64,000 nucleotides of DNA. Origin: Ceratorhiza oryzae-sativae. Lineage: Eukaryota; Basidiomycota; Agaricomycetes; Cantharellales; Ceratobasidiaceae. The stretch covers positions 1,651,401 through 1,715,400 of the forward strand of contig JARWMV010000236.1 in the NCBI GenBank assembly GCA_030998015.1, read 5' to 3'. Below are positions 45,833 through 58,136 of the stretch, piece after piece. The position numbers and the translations under genes were made by a program. Every line of letters starts with the position of its first letter. Positions within the stretch are counted from its first letter, which is position 1. Under the pieces are notes generated by a model. The model worked only from the letters and a program-made list of their open reading frames with translations. It ran no database searches and had not been told where the DNA came from.

Positions 45833-46129
45833 AACACTAGTAGGCAGTGTTTTATAGCGACCCAACGGAATACAGCCAAGTCAATTGGATGTTTGGACGG
45901 GGGTAGAAACATGGTCAGCGCAGTGGTATTTATATTTGCTAAACCGCGGCCAATCGGGGTTATACACTTGTTTGAGGCTTCGGCCGGGCCGGAGCACCGC
46001 AATGACCGGCCAATCAGCAAGTGTTGTGCGACGTCATTCAAATGCGCGATGAAATTACGCGAGGCCCGTAGAATAAATATAATAGAGGCTATTCCTCAAA
46101 ACAACAGTTAACTGTCTAAAGTGCAAGCT

Positions 46130-49100
46130 CTAGGCGTTGATCGTAAACCCTTGCCCCGAATCGCTCCGCTCGCAGACTGGGCACCCCCCAGCCAGTTGAG
46201 TCTTTACTTCAGCAGCACTAGGTTGTAAGAGCGTTTAGCTTTTCGAAAGTTATCGCCAAACACGCTACTCACTATGCAATCTTCTCGCCTACCACGTTAT
46301 CGGTTTCGCCGCCAAAACTGCCATAATAACTGAGGCTTAAAGATGCTCCTTGGCGTGGGGGGAGTGCGTCCCCTCCAGGCACACATCCGGAGTGAATAGC
46401 ATGATGGCACAAAAACAATAGGACGAGTGATTGATGGGTCACCAGCGCACCTCCTACAGGTGGTGGTGGGAAGAGGGGCTCGTCGCATATAGGACACATG
46501 GATGCGGCTTGAATGAAAAATTAGGACCCGATATAAACACGCTATTACCAAGCACTTGCCTCCACCCAGGAATCCTCCTGTTTGAGATAAATGAAGTCGC
46601 TCCTGTAAGGTTGATCCATCTCCAAGAAGGATCGTTTGGCATCCTTCAAGCAGAGATATTTGAAGGTTGAAATCTTGCAAAACAGTAATCAATGCATCTT
46701 TTAGTCCAGGGATCTCGAGGCCATTCTTGATTCGTCGTATCAGGCGTATAGGATCGATTTCGGTGCTGATGTTCTTGAGTAGGCCACGAATGAAAGCTAA
46801 ATGATTTCAAGAGGGGCACAGAGTGTCAAGTGACTTAGAATCTCACCTGGACGAGTTTCTGAGTACCTAAACAAGTCTTCCCAAAGATCATCATCGTTTT
46901 GTTCCTTGGCGAAGTCAATAGCGCGATTGACGTCGGCGAGCCGTTCAATAATTAGATTTAGAGCTCTTCTATTATCACCCATACGACCGAGCAGGAAAAC
47001 CTGTTCTGGAACCAAGTCGCGCTGATCGCATATTCTGAAAGCCTGTGCTGATGGTTAGCCCACGGGGAATTATGCCACAGTATGTTCAATTACCCGTTCA
47101 AGATTATAGTAACTGCTCGCACGGAGGAAGTCGATCAGTTTTTCGGGAGAGAATTCAGCAAACAGCTCGACTTGGACATCAGCGTAGTCTGAGACATGCT
47201 CAGGATCTTCCTCGAATAATGCCGCGAGGTATAAGTACAAGAAAAATCGATTGGTTTGGAGTTGCTCTACAACCCGATTAATCTGCTCCGGTGAATTATA
47301 TCAGCGAGAGTTTTGAAGAGAGTTCAAGTACCTACGGGAATTGCGTGAGTATTTTCCACAAGAAGCTGGATTGCTGTATGTGGGATGGCCGGTTTAGTGA
47401 AGTCAACTCCGTCAGGCTGAGTATCAGATCTTCTCTTCTCTTCCAGCTCTTGATCGAATTCGACGAGCAGAAGAGCATCATCCCGCAAAGCGGTGAAGAG
47501 ATTGTGCTCGCGAATAAGATCAAAAACACTGGGACGCCTGAGACGAAGTAAATATGGCAACGCTTGGCCTGGTTGGCGATTCGCGATGTATCTATTATGC
47601 TAGTTTGGTTATTGTAGCTCGAGGCAAATTAAACACTCACAATTCCGCTAAACAATCCATGAGTATGGGTGCTTTGGGGGACCCTTCATGTACAGATTTA
47701 ACTGCCACAATGACTGAAGGAATATCATAGATAGTTGTCGGCCACGATTTGATGAGCCGGAGCAAGCCCTTCAACACATACTGTTAAGTATCCATAATTC
47801 TCCATTATTCATAAGGACTAACCTCATGATCGTGGCCTAGCATGTACGCCAAAATCATCTCGTAGATAACATGTCCGAGCTGAGGCTCACGAATCGGTAT
47901 AAAGGGAATAATTGACTGATAGCAGGTCAGTAGCGACACACATTGGGTGACGAGAAACATACGCCAAGGTGGCCTTTTCCCGCGAAAAGGAAAATCCAAT
48001 GCTCCCATGCCTTCGCGTTCGCCGCGAGGGCCTTTGGCGTCATATGAGCGGCCTTGTCGTATTCACCTAGAAAAGCAAGGGCCCTCTAAGCATATTTGTT
48101 TGAATTCTATTTCACAAGAATTCTACCGTCGTCCACTAGGTGCTGCAAGTATTTTTGACCAATTGCTTCAGCATCTATTTCATGTTTTGACCCAAGTTCC
48201 TCAACGGCCTCCAATGCTTCCTCGTAACGCTTTCGCTCAACAAGCCATTCGATATGATCCCTGGCATCTCTCGGACGAGCAACTATCAAAGTTTGGGGAC
48301 TAAGCACGATCCAAAAAGCTCCTTGAGTCCCAAGCCCTTCAGCTAGCAAGTAGTCGTTGCAGCCATACGAATGATATCCAGAAATACTCAAAGCATCCGA
48401 TGCATGCTCCTCGCCAGCGCGAGATATGAGCCGCAACTCAGGCCGATGTGCTGCTTTGCGTTTCTGTGCTTCGCGGCTAGTTGGTGGTAAATCATCGACA
48501 TCCGCAAATGAGTCCGGCGTAACATAGGCCAAGATGAGGAATGACCCTGCATCCGAATACGGAGAAAGCCCTGCTATCATGCAATCAACCTGCAGCACGG
48601 CTTGCACTTCTATCGATATGCCACTAGCATTGCATTGCAGTTGTCGATTCTCCTCGACGCCGAACGCGAGCTACCTTGATATAATCTGCCCAAGCTACCA
48701 GTAACGTTACATCGTCTTGCCACTTGAGGCTACACCGAAACAAATCTGCCCTTGGACTATTGGCCGGCCGATCCAGATAGGCCACTCGCGAGCTAGAGCC
48801 AGTATCATAGAGTCTTACCCCCGTGTCGCACGCCCAGGCGATCAAAGTGGTTCTCCAAGCTGAGGCCCAAACAGGACCTTCTCCGCCAGAGTGAAGTGTA
48901 GTTTCTTTGTGGCCGAGCCAACCCTTTTCATGTAAGACAAGGGTGCCGGCAAGGCCACCACAAATAAATGCACGAGAACCGCGGGCTCCAAAGGAGGGCT
49001 CCAGGGCAACAGTCCTCATCGGGCGCTTCAGATTAAAAACATACGATTCCGGGGTGGTGAGGGAGTGTATAACAACCTGGCCTTTTCTGTGAGGTTGGCA

Positions 49101-49908
49101 ACTTTTGGCCATGTCAAGACCAATCGTGTGGCTCACCGTCTATTGAAGCAGTAGCAACGAAGTCTCCAGTAGTATCAATGCTCATGTCGGTAATTGTGGC
49201 CGTATGAGGCCGATAAGATCGTTGACGGACCCCATCGAAGTCAAGAATATGTACGATACCATTGTGTGTGCCTAGAAGCTATTAAGGGGCTCCAGTTAGC
49301 ACCTGGGAAGGGACTGGTGCAAGTAAGACTCACCACTGCGGTAGCAGATATCACCAAGGCACAAGCAGAGTCCTTTTCCAGAAGCTGATGCGTATCCCCA
49401 CTGAAAATATTGTACTTAAGGCTCGGTTCTACGTCTTCCTCTTCTTCGTCTTCGTTCTCGTCGGACCCGACACTCTCCTCGTCATCTTCGTCGCCACTTT
49501 GTTCTGACCAGCTCCCGTCTTCCTCGTTCTCTCCACCCGTAGGTGAGTCCACTTCTTCGCCGTGAGTTTGGTGTGTACCTACACTCTCTATAAACTCATG
49601 GAGCAGCGGCCGAGTTGAGCGGATATATTCACCTTCGGATGTCAAACTTGTGACTGGAGCCTAGTTCCATACACCAAGAATTATTAGTCGAGCCTACTCG
49701 ACGTTCCATGCAAGCTTCGCTGTTTCGCTTACAATTTCTGTGTCCTGAGCATTGCCATTAGACACCGTCTGAACATCGGGTTCACCTGATTGGTTTAAGC
49801 TGTTGCTCGCAAGACAAGTTAGGTCCTTACGGGTATCATGTTCTGTTAAAATCAATTTCAGCCCCAGGCTACCTATTGTATATAGCTATTACCTTGGCCT
49901 TGAGACAT
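46130..49908 (-). CDS. VPS41: Vacuolar sorting protein VPS41 (HOPS complex)
   Basis: The first coding exons are tiny: MSQGQ, EHDTR, then EPDVQTVSNGNAQDTEI and an acidic run (EENEDEEEEDVEPSLKYNIF begins the beta-propeller). Vps41 blocks follow: SACALVISATAVVSL, LGTHNGIVHILDFDGVRQRS, GTLVLHEKGWLGHKETTLHS, GPVWASAWRTTLIAWACDTG. Then a clathrin-heavy-chain-like helical repeat region, with LPYLLRLRRPSVFDLIREHN and FLLGRMGDNRRALNLIIERL, DVNRAIDFAKEQNDDDLWED. The C-terminus is a RING-H2: SMCPICDEPLF, FLCHHAIHSGCV and AGGCPVCERSDSGQGF. VPS41 tethers membranes for vacuole fusion and Golgi-vacuole traffic. More than ten introns; I did not verify every join. Confidence 0.9.
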
Positions 49909-50087
49909 CCCTCGAGATTCTCGATAACTGGATGAGGAAGCTCTAGAAACTCAACTTTGGCACGTGACAAACAGCACACGAATAAGATTCCAGGTTATAA
50001 GTAGTCGACCTGAACCGCGGAGAAGCTGCTCAACACTAGGTTCACTCAAACAATGCAGCATTCGTATCACACCAGAAGAGCCTTGTA

Positions 50088-51438
50088 TTAAGATACACCG
50101 GCAGAACTCCACCATTCAACGGCCCGACTTTCACCGCCCGTTACAAAAGTGTTCCCACCACCAGCTGAAAGGGGTCTCCAAGACACACCCCATACTTCAC
50201 CGGCATGTTGCTGAACGGCCAGAGACTTCCTAGCCCCAATATCCCATACACGAACAGTCTTGTCGGCAGACCTGATGCCAATATGTTAGTTCTACGCACC
50301 CAGTAATGATATTCAAATGTGACTTGCCCACTTGCAGCCAGTTTCGCGTCTGCGCTAAGGCTAGCACAAAGAGCCCAGCTAGCATGGCCACTCAATGCAG
50401 CAACTGCGCCTGCACCTAGGCGTGGGTGCCCGCCTTGGGTCGTCGGAGGGGGAACACGCAAATCGTGTAACAGTAATCTCTTGTCGTCTGACGCGGATAG
50501 AAGTAGCTATTGTTTCTTTAGACAACTTCACGAATCGAAGTTATGAAGCTCACCTGATTATCGAAACTCCATGCTAGACTCCGTACACACATTGCATGGC
50601 TGGCATACGTGACAACTAATTGCTGAGTTTCCAAGCTGAACACGTATATCTGACCAGCGTCCGACGACATTGCAACGTGATTGCCATCTGGAGACTTTCC
50701 TAAGATGAGCGAGCAACCTACAAAGCAAGATATCGACGACATACGTGTTTAACGCACATCCCAAATTTTACTCGCCCGGGCGCGAGCTTTCCCTTGCTGT
50801 CTCCAAAGGATTCGGGATCTGTTATACATCAGAAAATGAAATATTGAAACCTCATCATACCATACTGGTAGAGCATATAAAAACTGAACCGCCGTTCCCA
50901 GTCGAAACATACGAGTCCCCAGATGGGTGCATTGAAACGCACCATGCTAGCTAGAGATGTTACCCAGCGATTGTATGCTTTTCAAAAAATACGCACTCGA
51001 TTCTTCGAACTTTTCTCGATTGAATGTCTCTCGTTTAGCCAACACGCTCTGAGATTCAATGTCCCAAAGAAAGACGGTTCCTTCCACAGAGCTCAACACA
51101 GCTTTTTCTCCGGTATTTGGGGAAGATGATGCTGAAACAGAAACCAGCCCTAGTGGATGAGCCGGTATTGTGTGCGATTTTTTTCCGCCAGCGTCCCTGT
51201 GGAGACGTAAGATATGATTGTTATGAGATTATTCAACTTGAACATACCAGCAGGCTGCGGTCCCATCCGCAGAAATAGATACTACTCTATTGGATGCCGT
51301 CCACTCGACGTTCCAAATCTGATCGGAATGAACTTGGGGGGAGCAGGTCACAAGCCGTTGGAGGAGCCAGTTGCGTCTTACGCACCCGATTCTGAAACTT
51401 GCGTTTGTAAGAACTGATTGGACTATTTGTTTATCCAT
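50088..51438 (-). CDS. SKI8: SKI8/WDR61-like WD40 repeat protein
   Basis: MDKQIVQSVLTNASFR opens, then VHSDQIWNVEWTASNRVVSI and SADGTAACW give repeat one. Later repeats: DIYVFSLETQQLVVTYASHA, MCVRSLAWSFDNQ, ALSGHASWALCASLSADAKL, and finally SADKTVRVWDIGARKSLAVQ, QHAGEVWGVSWRPLSAGGG with the end WWSSAGVS. Gene order of repeats and the last HAGEVWGVSW block fit Ski8 (cytoplasmic exosome cofactor, and Spo11 partner at meiosis). Seven propeller blades are expected. The first exon contains about 20 residues (CVRRNWLLQRL region) that Ski8 proteins usually lack and may be an intron I could not place in frame. Confidence 0.78.
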
Positions 51439-52418
51439 TATATATAAGTAACATAGAAACTAGTTAAACGACTTGTTGTATACCATTTGGTGCGCGAGTG
51501 TAACAGTGTGGTCGAACAAGCGCTAGAATTATTTAAAGTTATTTGCTTCTGCTTGTATCTGTGGCTCACCAGACCGTCGCACCGCGCCTAATCCTCAGTG
51601 CACATTCTGTCTATATCGTTTATTTTTGCTTGCACTCCATGCTTTGTCGAAAAGCGTTCGCGAGCGCAATTCTTGTTTCAGGCAGAATCATAATCAATAT
51701 TTAACAATAGTCAGAATAGATCATATTTATATTAGGTGCAGAACAGGAAATGCGATAAAGTGCTCCTTAACCATTCAGATTTGAGGGCTTGAAGTGCAAC
51801 TAAAGATTACCGAGTAACCATCGTGGTCAACCACTCCTTGAGCGCAATGGGCTATCCGCAACTCTATCTGTAAAAAAAACCATACGCAATCGGAGGCTTC
51901 CAAAGCTTTCACAGTCGTGTGATACAAATTACCAGATGGGATTCCGTGTTTGGTTCACATTGCTCAGGTATGAATAGCGCATATGTACATAATCGAAGCT
52001 CCCACGGTGTAAATCGCCATGCCAGAATCGATTTTCACAAACAGCAAGCTTCGATAACGATTTATAATGGTATAGTTGTGCTGTGGTCCAACTTATTTGG
52101 TCTATGCCTGCCCAAGACGACTACCGTTATCATGAATAGTCATCTAGCCTCGCAGCCGACTTCCACCGGATCAGATAAGGTTGTTTCAACCTGTGGCGTG
52201 GAATCTGAGTGGGCCATTCGATATGCTGGCCTTAGTTTTTCCTTAGGCACCATCCGGAAATACGTGACCCCCTTCCTTACACGTTGGAATCATGACTGCG
52301 GGCAGCCTGCTGCGGCTTCTATTTTTTTTTTTGATACGTTCGTGGTATTTAAAGCACGCCCGTTAGTGCCAGTCGATCTGGTGCTTCGAAGCCCCCCTAC
52401 CTCCGACCAGTGATCAGA
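51439..52418. other. About 1 kb without a supported gene
   Basis: Between divergent SKI8 and the FAD monooxygenase. One plus-strand frame of 164 codons (51919-52413) opens here, but its translation has no domain, signal peptide or splice evidence and its end abuts the true start. A T9 run lies at about 52323-52331. It should hold the two promoters. Confidence 0.45.
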
Positions 52419-54182
52419 ATGCTCAAATCAGTTATCTCAATCGTCCAGTATACCTTGCTCGTCATAGGCACAGTTTTTATCACGCTAGAACTGCTCTGGT
52501 CCATTGTTCGTAGCTATGCGATGAATTCGACTACAGCAATGGGCGAGGTCAGTCGCTTAAGACATCCCCGGCCTTCAAAACGCATTGCGGGTAGGGCCGT
52601 TATTGCGGGGGGGAGGTGAGTTCTAATCTATGCTCCACCATCTGCAGTTAGCCTTCAAACTGTGACGGTGGGATGAAGTCTAGCGGGCCTGGCTACGGCA
52701 ATAGTATGCAGTCGCTTCTTTGAGCAAGTCACAGTTGTTGAGCCAGACTCCATGGGCGAAGCAAAACGCACAAGGGTCGCACAAGCAGAACAAGTCCACG
52801 GTTTGTTGACTCAGCCCAAACCTCAGCCGGAGTAGAAATAATAGTAATTTTAGGCATACATGCTATCTCTCTGAAAATCCTTCGAGGAATCATTCCCGAA
52901 TTCGATAGGCGAATCCTTAAATTTGGCGGCAGAATCCTCGAGTCCAACGGACAGGCACAACTAGGCACAACGAAACTTCGATTCACTCCTGGAGCCCTCC
53001 CGAAGACTGTCTATATCTCAAGAATAGATCTGGAACATCTACTTCGAGAATATATTCTGGAGATAATGAACATCAGCGTAACACAAGGGATGGTGATTGG
53101 TGTGGTTCCAAATGACACTGGTAGCCGAATTGCAAAAGTGATCGTTCAGCCCAAACACAACGATGTGGCAACAACCGAGCTCCAGGTGGCCATGCTGGCT
53201 GACTGCAGCGGGCCAGCAGCCATATGTTCGAGGCTGCTTGAAAAAGCCCAGGGCGCTCACTGGGGCCCATACCCAAAGATATCGTACGGTGAGTAACATT
53301 TCAACAAGTCGGAGAATGAAGCTTCTACTGGCGCGCCGCAGATCCCAAAATTAGCTATGCAACTGCGGTTATCCCGGTGCCTAGTCGACTGAGGAACATC
53401 TTGCCCATATTCAATTGTGGTCTAGATGATTACTCGACGTTTGAAAACCTTGGGTATATAAAGAGTATCATAACAGATCCTGAACAGGATAACCGTCTGG
53501 CAACTATGGTTAAACCAGATAATGACCATAGTGAGTCTGTCTGGTTTCACTTCCCAAAGTTTTGGGCTAAGAGATGTTAGTAATGTGCGGCATGGGAGGG
53601 TGGGACCTTTCACCCGATATGCGCCCACTCAGTTTTAGCGATTATATTGAAAAAGTGGATTCTATATGGCAAAACGCCGTGAACGGCGCACCTTCCGGAG
53701 AAGACGCAAGCCGGGCTGCGGTTATAGATAGTCTCCAGATGATCAAGAGCGCATTGAAAGAAGACAGGATTGATCCACAGTTCAAATACTGCAAAATGGG
53801 TAAAGTCATTGCGGCTGTTCTCTGTTTGTGGCTGAATGATGCGTACAGGTGTGTGCTACAAAATCGATTATTCCAAGGCACCCAAACCATCCAATTTTGT
53901 TACAATTGGCGATAGCGTTCTCCGTAGGTTTATGCTTACGGACCCACAAATATGGTCAATTGAATGCGGGGATTGATAGGGGTCAACCCAACCTTTGGAC
54001 AAGGCATTAGCAAAGCAATGGTGGATGTCGCCACCCTCAACGGCGCGTTGTTAGACACGAAGATTGCAAGCAACGAGGGCTATGTGCTTCCGGATACATT
54101 TTCGTCGGAGATGATCGCGCGGCAGTATCCTCGAGTGATGCACATGTGGGATTCCACCAAAGATTCGGCGAGTCCGCAATGA
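52419..54182 (+). CDS. FAD-dependent monooxygenase/oxidoreductase, membrane-anchored
   Basis: An N-terminal helix (MLKSVISIVQYTLLVIG and on) is followed by GRAVIAGGR, start of a Rossmann GxGxxG loop, then GLATAIVCSRFFEQVTVVEP. Later exons: HAISLKILRGIIPEFDRRIL, ESNGQAQLGTTKLRFTPGAL, VYISRIDLEHLLREYILEIM, AMLADCSGPAAICSRLLEKA, GMGGWDLSPDMRPLSFSDYI, SNFVTIGDSVLRVNPTFGQG, ISKAMVDVATLNGALLD. GD-x-VLR-NP-xGQG is the second FAD motif of flavin monooxygenases. Substrate unknown. The join after GGR (donor at about 52617, acceptor near 52683) leaves the frame one base off from GLATAIV, so either the splice site differs or a base is wrong near the seven-G run. Confidence 0.7.
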
Positions 54183-54858
54183 TTAGCCCTTAAATCAAAA
54201 TATTAACACGCATTTATTACTCGCAATAGGATTACGGGAGGAGTACCACAGAATTAGCAGTTGGTGAATCGCCGGACTTGGGTGCATTCGGAAGGAGTTA
54301 CTGGCGTGGCGTGGTTAGCGTTGCCAGCCGGGTATGTTCATTTTAGAAAAAGACCCTGTGACGCTTTTACTGATGATTGGTCCATAGGATAAGGCTGTAG
54401 CGTTGAGCGTGAATAATTGTATACAGCTGATCGCACCAAACATAGATTTGCTAAGAGTAAGCATATCGGTTATCCCAACACGTCTCGAACTCATGCACTC
54501 ATCATACGAATAACAGCCAAGTTTATTCATTCGAGCCATGTGGAGTATTTGGAGGGCCCGACTCGAGGTACAGAAGTAAAAAGAGAAAATCGTGTATTAG
54601 TTTTGATTAAAAACAGCCATTTAAACATGTATTACTGGCGAATCGTTTGTTCATAGAAAAATCAAAAGTTCTGAGTGAGCGCTTAGCCGGTGTGATCCAG
54701 TGCTTATAGACGCCACACGTTTATTTGCATACCACCACGTGACAGTGGGCTCTCCCGTCCGGGTTACGACTAAACCGACTTGCATCGGTACTATTCCCTT
54801 GGTGCTAGTGTTTAATCTCTACGATAAAGCAATACGCTGCAGTTAGGCCATCGCAAAT
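54183..54858. other. Spacer between monooxygenase and CHS5
   Basis: About 680 AT-rich bases. Small frames on both strands carry no recognisable content. A CACGTG occurs near 54738, about 120 bases upstream of the CHS5 ATG. Confidence 0.45.
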
Positions 54859-56399
54859 ATGGCAGCGAAAGTGAACAATAAGTCTGGAACGGAGGAAAGC
54901 TTCACTTTCACAGTTGGAAAGCTGGGTAAGCAGATTCACCGCTTGAAGTAGCAAATGTCACTCAAAGCGACCCAAAGATGCCGGAATGGCTGTACGTTTT
55001 TGATAAAATGGATAGTGCTGGTCATTTACGCGGGCGAATAGATCCTGATTGGCGAACGGGCACACTTAATCGAGTTTCCATCCCTGCTATTGCCTCCGGG
55101 TGTGACCACCGGGTCGATCGTCAATATTTCAGTAAACAGGAATGTTGTAGAGGAGAAGCGTCAGCAGAAAGAGTTTTGGGATTTGCAGGATGCAATACTA
55201 GAGACTTTCGGCAAGGTCGCGCCGGAACCCCCAGCGCTCGAGGTTCGTTGTTCGTGTAATTACTTTCTCAACACTCATCTCCCGATAGGTTCGCAACGTC
55301 ACACAAACCTCGGTTACGCTTGAGTGGCCTCTCATTAAGCTGGCCACCGCTAAACTGCGATCACTGGATATCTATCGAAACGGCCAGAGGCTTGCTTCGA
55401 TTCCATCTCCAACTACGAACACTTCTACGAAACTGTCTGGACTCGATGTTAACACGGAATATACCTTTCAACTCATCTTGCGAACTACTGCTGGTACCTT
55501 CCCATCTAATATTATCCGACTACGCACACACACCATCACCGACACCTCTGGTATCTCAGTTTGCTTTGGCACTGTTCAGGATACTGTCATGTTAGAGCGT
55601 GCCAAACTCGTACTTAGGGAAATGCGAGCCAAGTGGAGCGACAAGATACAAATAGATACCACACACTTCGTTTGCACAACGCCAGCAGCGGCACCTACAA
55701 GCGGACAGGCATCAGGCGGACCGAGCGTAGAATATCAAAAAGCGTTGCAGATGAGCATACCAGTTGTACAGCCACATTGGATTCTTGCATGTCACGCTGA
55801 GAAAAAGTGAGCTGGTATTCGATCAACTACGACATTTGGCTAATCATGATCCCAATAGAATGGTGCCTATCTCAGGTTACTATCTTGGAGCAACTCCGTC
55901 GGCTCCTATGAACGCTCCGCCATTCGCCCGGCCCAGCTCTCAGACACCAAATAGAGATTCGCTGCAGTCGGCGCCCTCTGGCGCGTCCACAGCCGGACCG
56001 GGGGACATCGATCGAGCTCCGAGTCCCGAAACGCGGGCACGGCAAGGAGAGACCCGCCCATCGGTGGAGCATGAGCTTCCCCCTGTGCCTACAATCAAAG
56101 TTGATTCACATGATGACAAGCTGGATGAGGGAGAGCTGGAAAAGGCTCGGGAGACACCGGTTGAACCCCGTTCGCGGAGCGGCACGATGAAAAGAGACTT
56201 TCAGTTTCCCCCTCCTACCCCTCCCCCGAGCGTTCCGCAGATCGTGGTTGGCCATCATGATGAGGAGGAGGCGAACAAAGCGGCTGCCGAGGCAAGCTCC
56301 GAGACTAATAGACCAGAGGAAAAGAAATCAGGAGCAAACACTGGCTCGGAAAATGCGGACGACGAAGTAGGGGAAACAGTTGAGGTCGACTTGAGCTAA
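54859..56399 (+). CDS. CHS5: Exomer subunit CHS5
   Basis: MAAKVNNKSGTEESFTFTVG leads into KLDAGMAILIGERAHLIEFP and SLLLPPGVTTGSIVNISVNR. An FN3 domain follows (VRNVTQTSVTLEWPLIKLAT, AKLRSLDIYRNGQRLASIPS, LSGLDVNTEYTFQLILRTTA), then a BRCT domain (ISVCFGTVQDTVMLERAKLV, THFVCTTPAAAPTS, IPVVQPHWILACHAEKK, MVPISGYYLG). The C-terminal 170 residues are acidic and Pro-rich, ending GETVEVDLS. CHS5 is the scaffold of the exomer coat that carries chitin synthase from the trans-Golgi to the plasma membrane. Five introns; the join at about 55805-55860 keeps HAEKKMVPI in frame. Confidence 0.95.
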
Positions 56400-56655
56400 T
56401 TTATGTGTGGTCTTGCTTTTTGTACATACCACTTTTATAGACCTGATGTTACCGTGTTACTGTGTAACGCTGTATAGTACCAATCAGCCACCCGTCCCCA
56501 TTGTATCCGATTTGAAGCTGCTTGTATCAACACAATCACTTTTGCTCCTGCAACATCGAAGATAGCGGAAGACGACATCACCAAATTTCTGTAAATTAAA
56601 CATTTAAAAGTATGTACACTGCGGCGTCGGGACCACTATGCTGACTTTGGGAAGG

Positions 56656-57155
56656 ATGTCTGACGCTGGAGATGCCCCCGCTGTTGACCCTCCCGCCGAG
56701 GTTGAGGTCGCCCAAGAAGCACCAAAAGGAAAGATGTCGGTTGAGGACGCTCTGCAGGTGAGCCACCACAAGTTTTAATGATTTGGGGAGCTCAAAATTC
56801 CGTCCACCGCATATAGGAGGTCCTCAAGAACGCTCTGCTCCACGATGGACTTGCTCGCGGTCTCCGAGAGGCGGCCAAGGCGCTCGACAAACGTCAGGCT
56901 CACCTTTGCGTGCTCGTCGAAAGCTGTACCGAGGCCGAATACATCAAGCTCATTGTTGCGCTATGCGCCGAGCATAACATTAACTTGATTAAGGTCGGAG
57001 ACGCCAAAGTTCTCGGCACCTGGGCCGGTCTATGCAAGATTGACCGAGAGGGCAACCCCCGCAAGATTGTGGGATGCTCGTGCGTCGTTGTCAAAGACTA
57101 TGGTCAGGAGAGCGAGGGTCTCAACGTTCTGCTCGAGTACTTCAAGAACCGGTAA
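56656..57155 (+). CDS. RPS12: 40S ribosomal protein eS12
   Basis: Two exons, 56656-56757 and 56818-57155. The protein runs [120 protein letters not shown] and ends [10 protein letters not shown]. All eS12 signatures are present, and the length of about 146 is normal. An upstream in-frame ATG at 56638 would add six residues, but MSDAG is the typical start. Confidence 0.97.
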
Positions 57156-58136
57156 AGCGAGTGATTGGATTAGCAAAGGTGAGACTCATGCCCCTTCAGT
57201 GGCTGGCGGACCAACTACCCACGCGATGACACAAAGACTCCCTCTACTGATTTTATGAGGACGCAGTCTATCCGGAATCATTTTAATGTCTGAATTTGAG
57301 CTTTCTCTGGCCTTTCTATAAACATACGCTAACCCAAACCTTACTTCAGGTCGTTTATTCGCACGCTCCATTGTACTTGTACGATCTTGCAATCTATGTT
57401 CTTGGTTATCCTGAAACTTGAGCAACGCTTGGCTAATCTACCATTACCGATATTTCTGCCACGCAAAATCTCATAATGTTCTATGAACGCGCATTCATTG
57501 CCGGTTGCACATCGCAGTGCTGCGCTTCGCCAATGCCGAGTGGCTAAAGTTTTGGCAGCCGCCCTAGGTCGGGCAGCCGCATCACATCGGTACGCATATA
57601 TCCACGTATTACCATGCGCTTGAACCAGGCGTCTTGCCCAAAGTATCCCATCCCATCAGCTCTGAATGCTTCACCTTGGAAGATCACGTACGAAGAGTCA
57701 CCGGATGTCATCGGCACATGTGAGAATGCGGAAACAAGCGGGCCTCGATGGAGCCCCGAGTTATTGCTGGATCAAAGAAGCGCGGCGCACTGATTGGCGA
57801 ACCACTTTCCTCGACTCTGCCATGCCCCCCTGCCTGTAGATCGCCGCCTTCGATCACTTTCTTCTGACATGGATTTCAATGTTTTCAACACTGGCATCAA
57901 AAGAACCGAGAGTTTGACAGTCCCATTCATCGTTAGAATGCAGGTTTGCACATGCAACATTACTCGGGTACGCTTGGTCCTGTCAAAATGGGTGTACGCG
58001 ACGGAGGAACTCTAACCCACCGATCAGCAGTCGGCGACGACCCGGCTATGGAAAACGTATAAAAGAGAGGTGAAATATTCGGTGTAGCTTCAGCTTGAGC
58101 ATCCACAGTCTCTCCCTCCCTAAAAACAAATCCACC
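57156..58136. other. About 980 bases without a supported gene
   Basis: Follows RPS12 and precedes the lysozyme-like gene. It holds the RPS12 3' UTR and the promoter of the next gene, whose TATA box is annotated separately. The intervening sequence shows short frames only, and I find no snoRNA box pair or tRNA. Confidence 0.45.
58058..58065 (+). promoter_or_regulatory. TATA box (TATAAAAG) of the lysozyme-like gene
   Basis: TATAAAAG lies 79 bases upstream of the ATG at 58137; a pyrimidine-rich stretch (CTCTCCCTCCC, near 58110-58121) between them is a plausible start region. This is a strong promoter layout like that of highly expressed secreted proteins. Confidence 0.6.

Noticed and set aside
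51919..52413. 164-codon plus-strand frame
   Set aside because: No domain or biased composition, and it ends right at the monooxygenase start; probably chance.
52410..52421. GTG start nine bases upstream for the FAD monooxygenase
   Set aside because: Nuclear fungal genes start at ATG; the ATG at 52419 is in frame.
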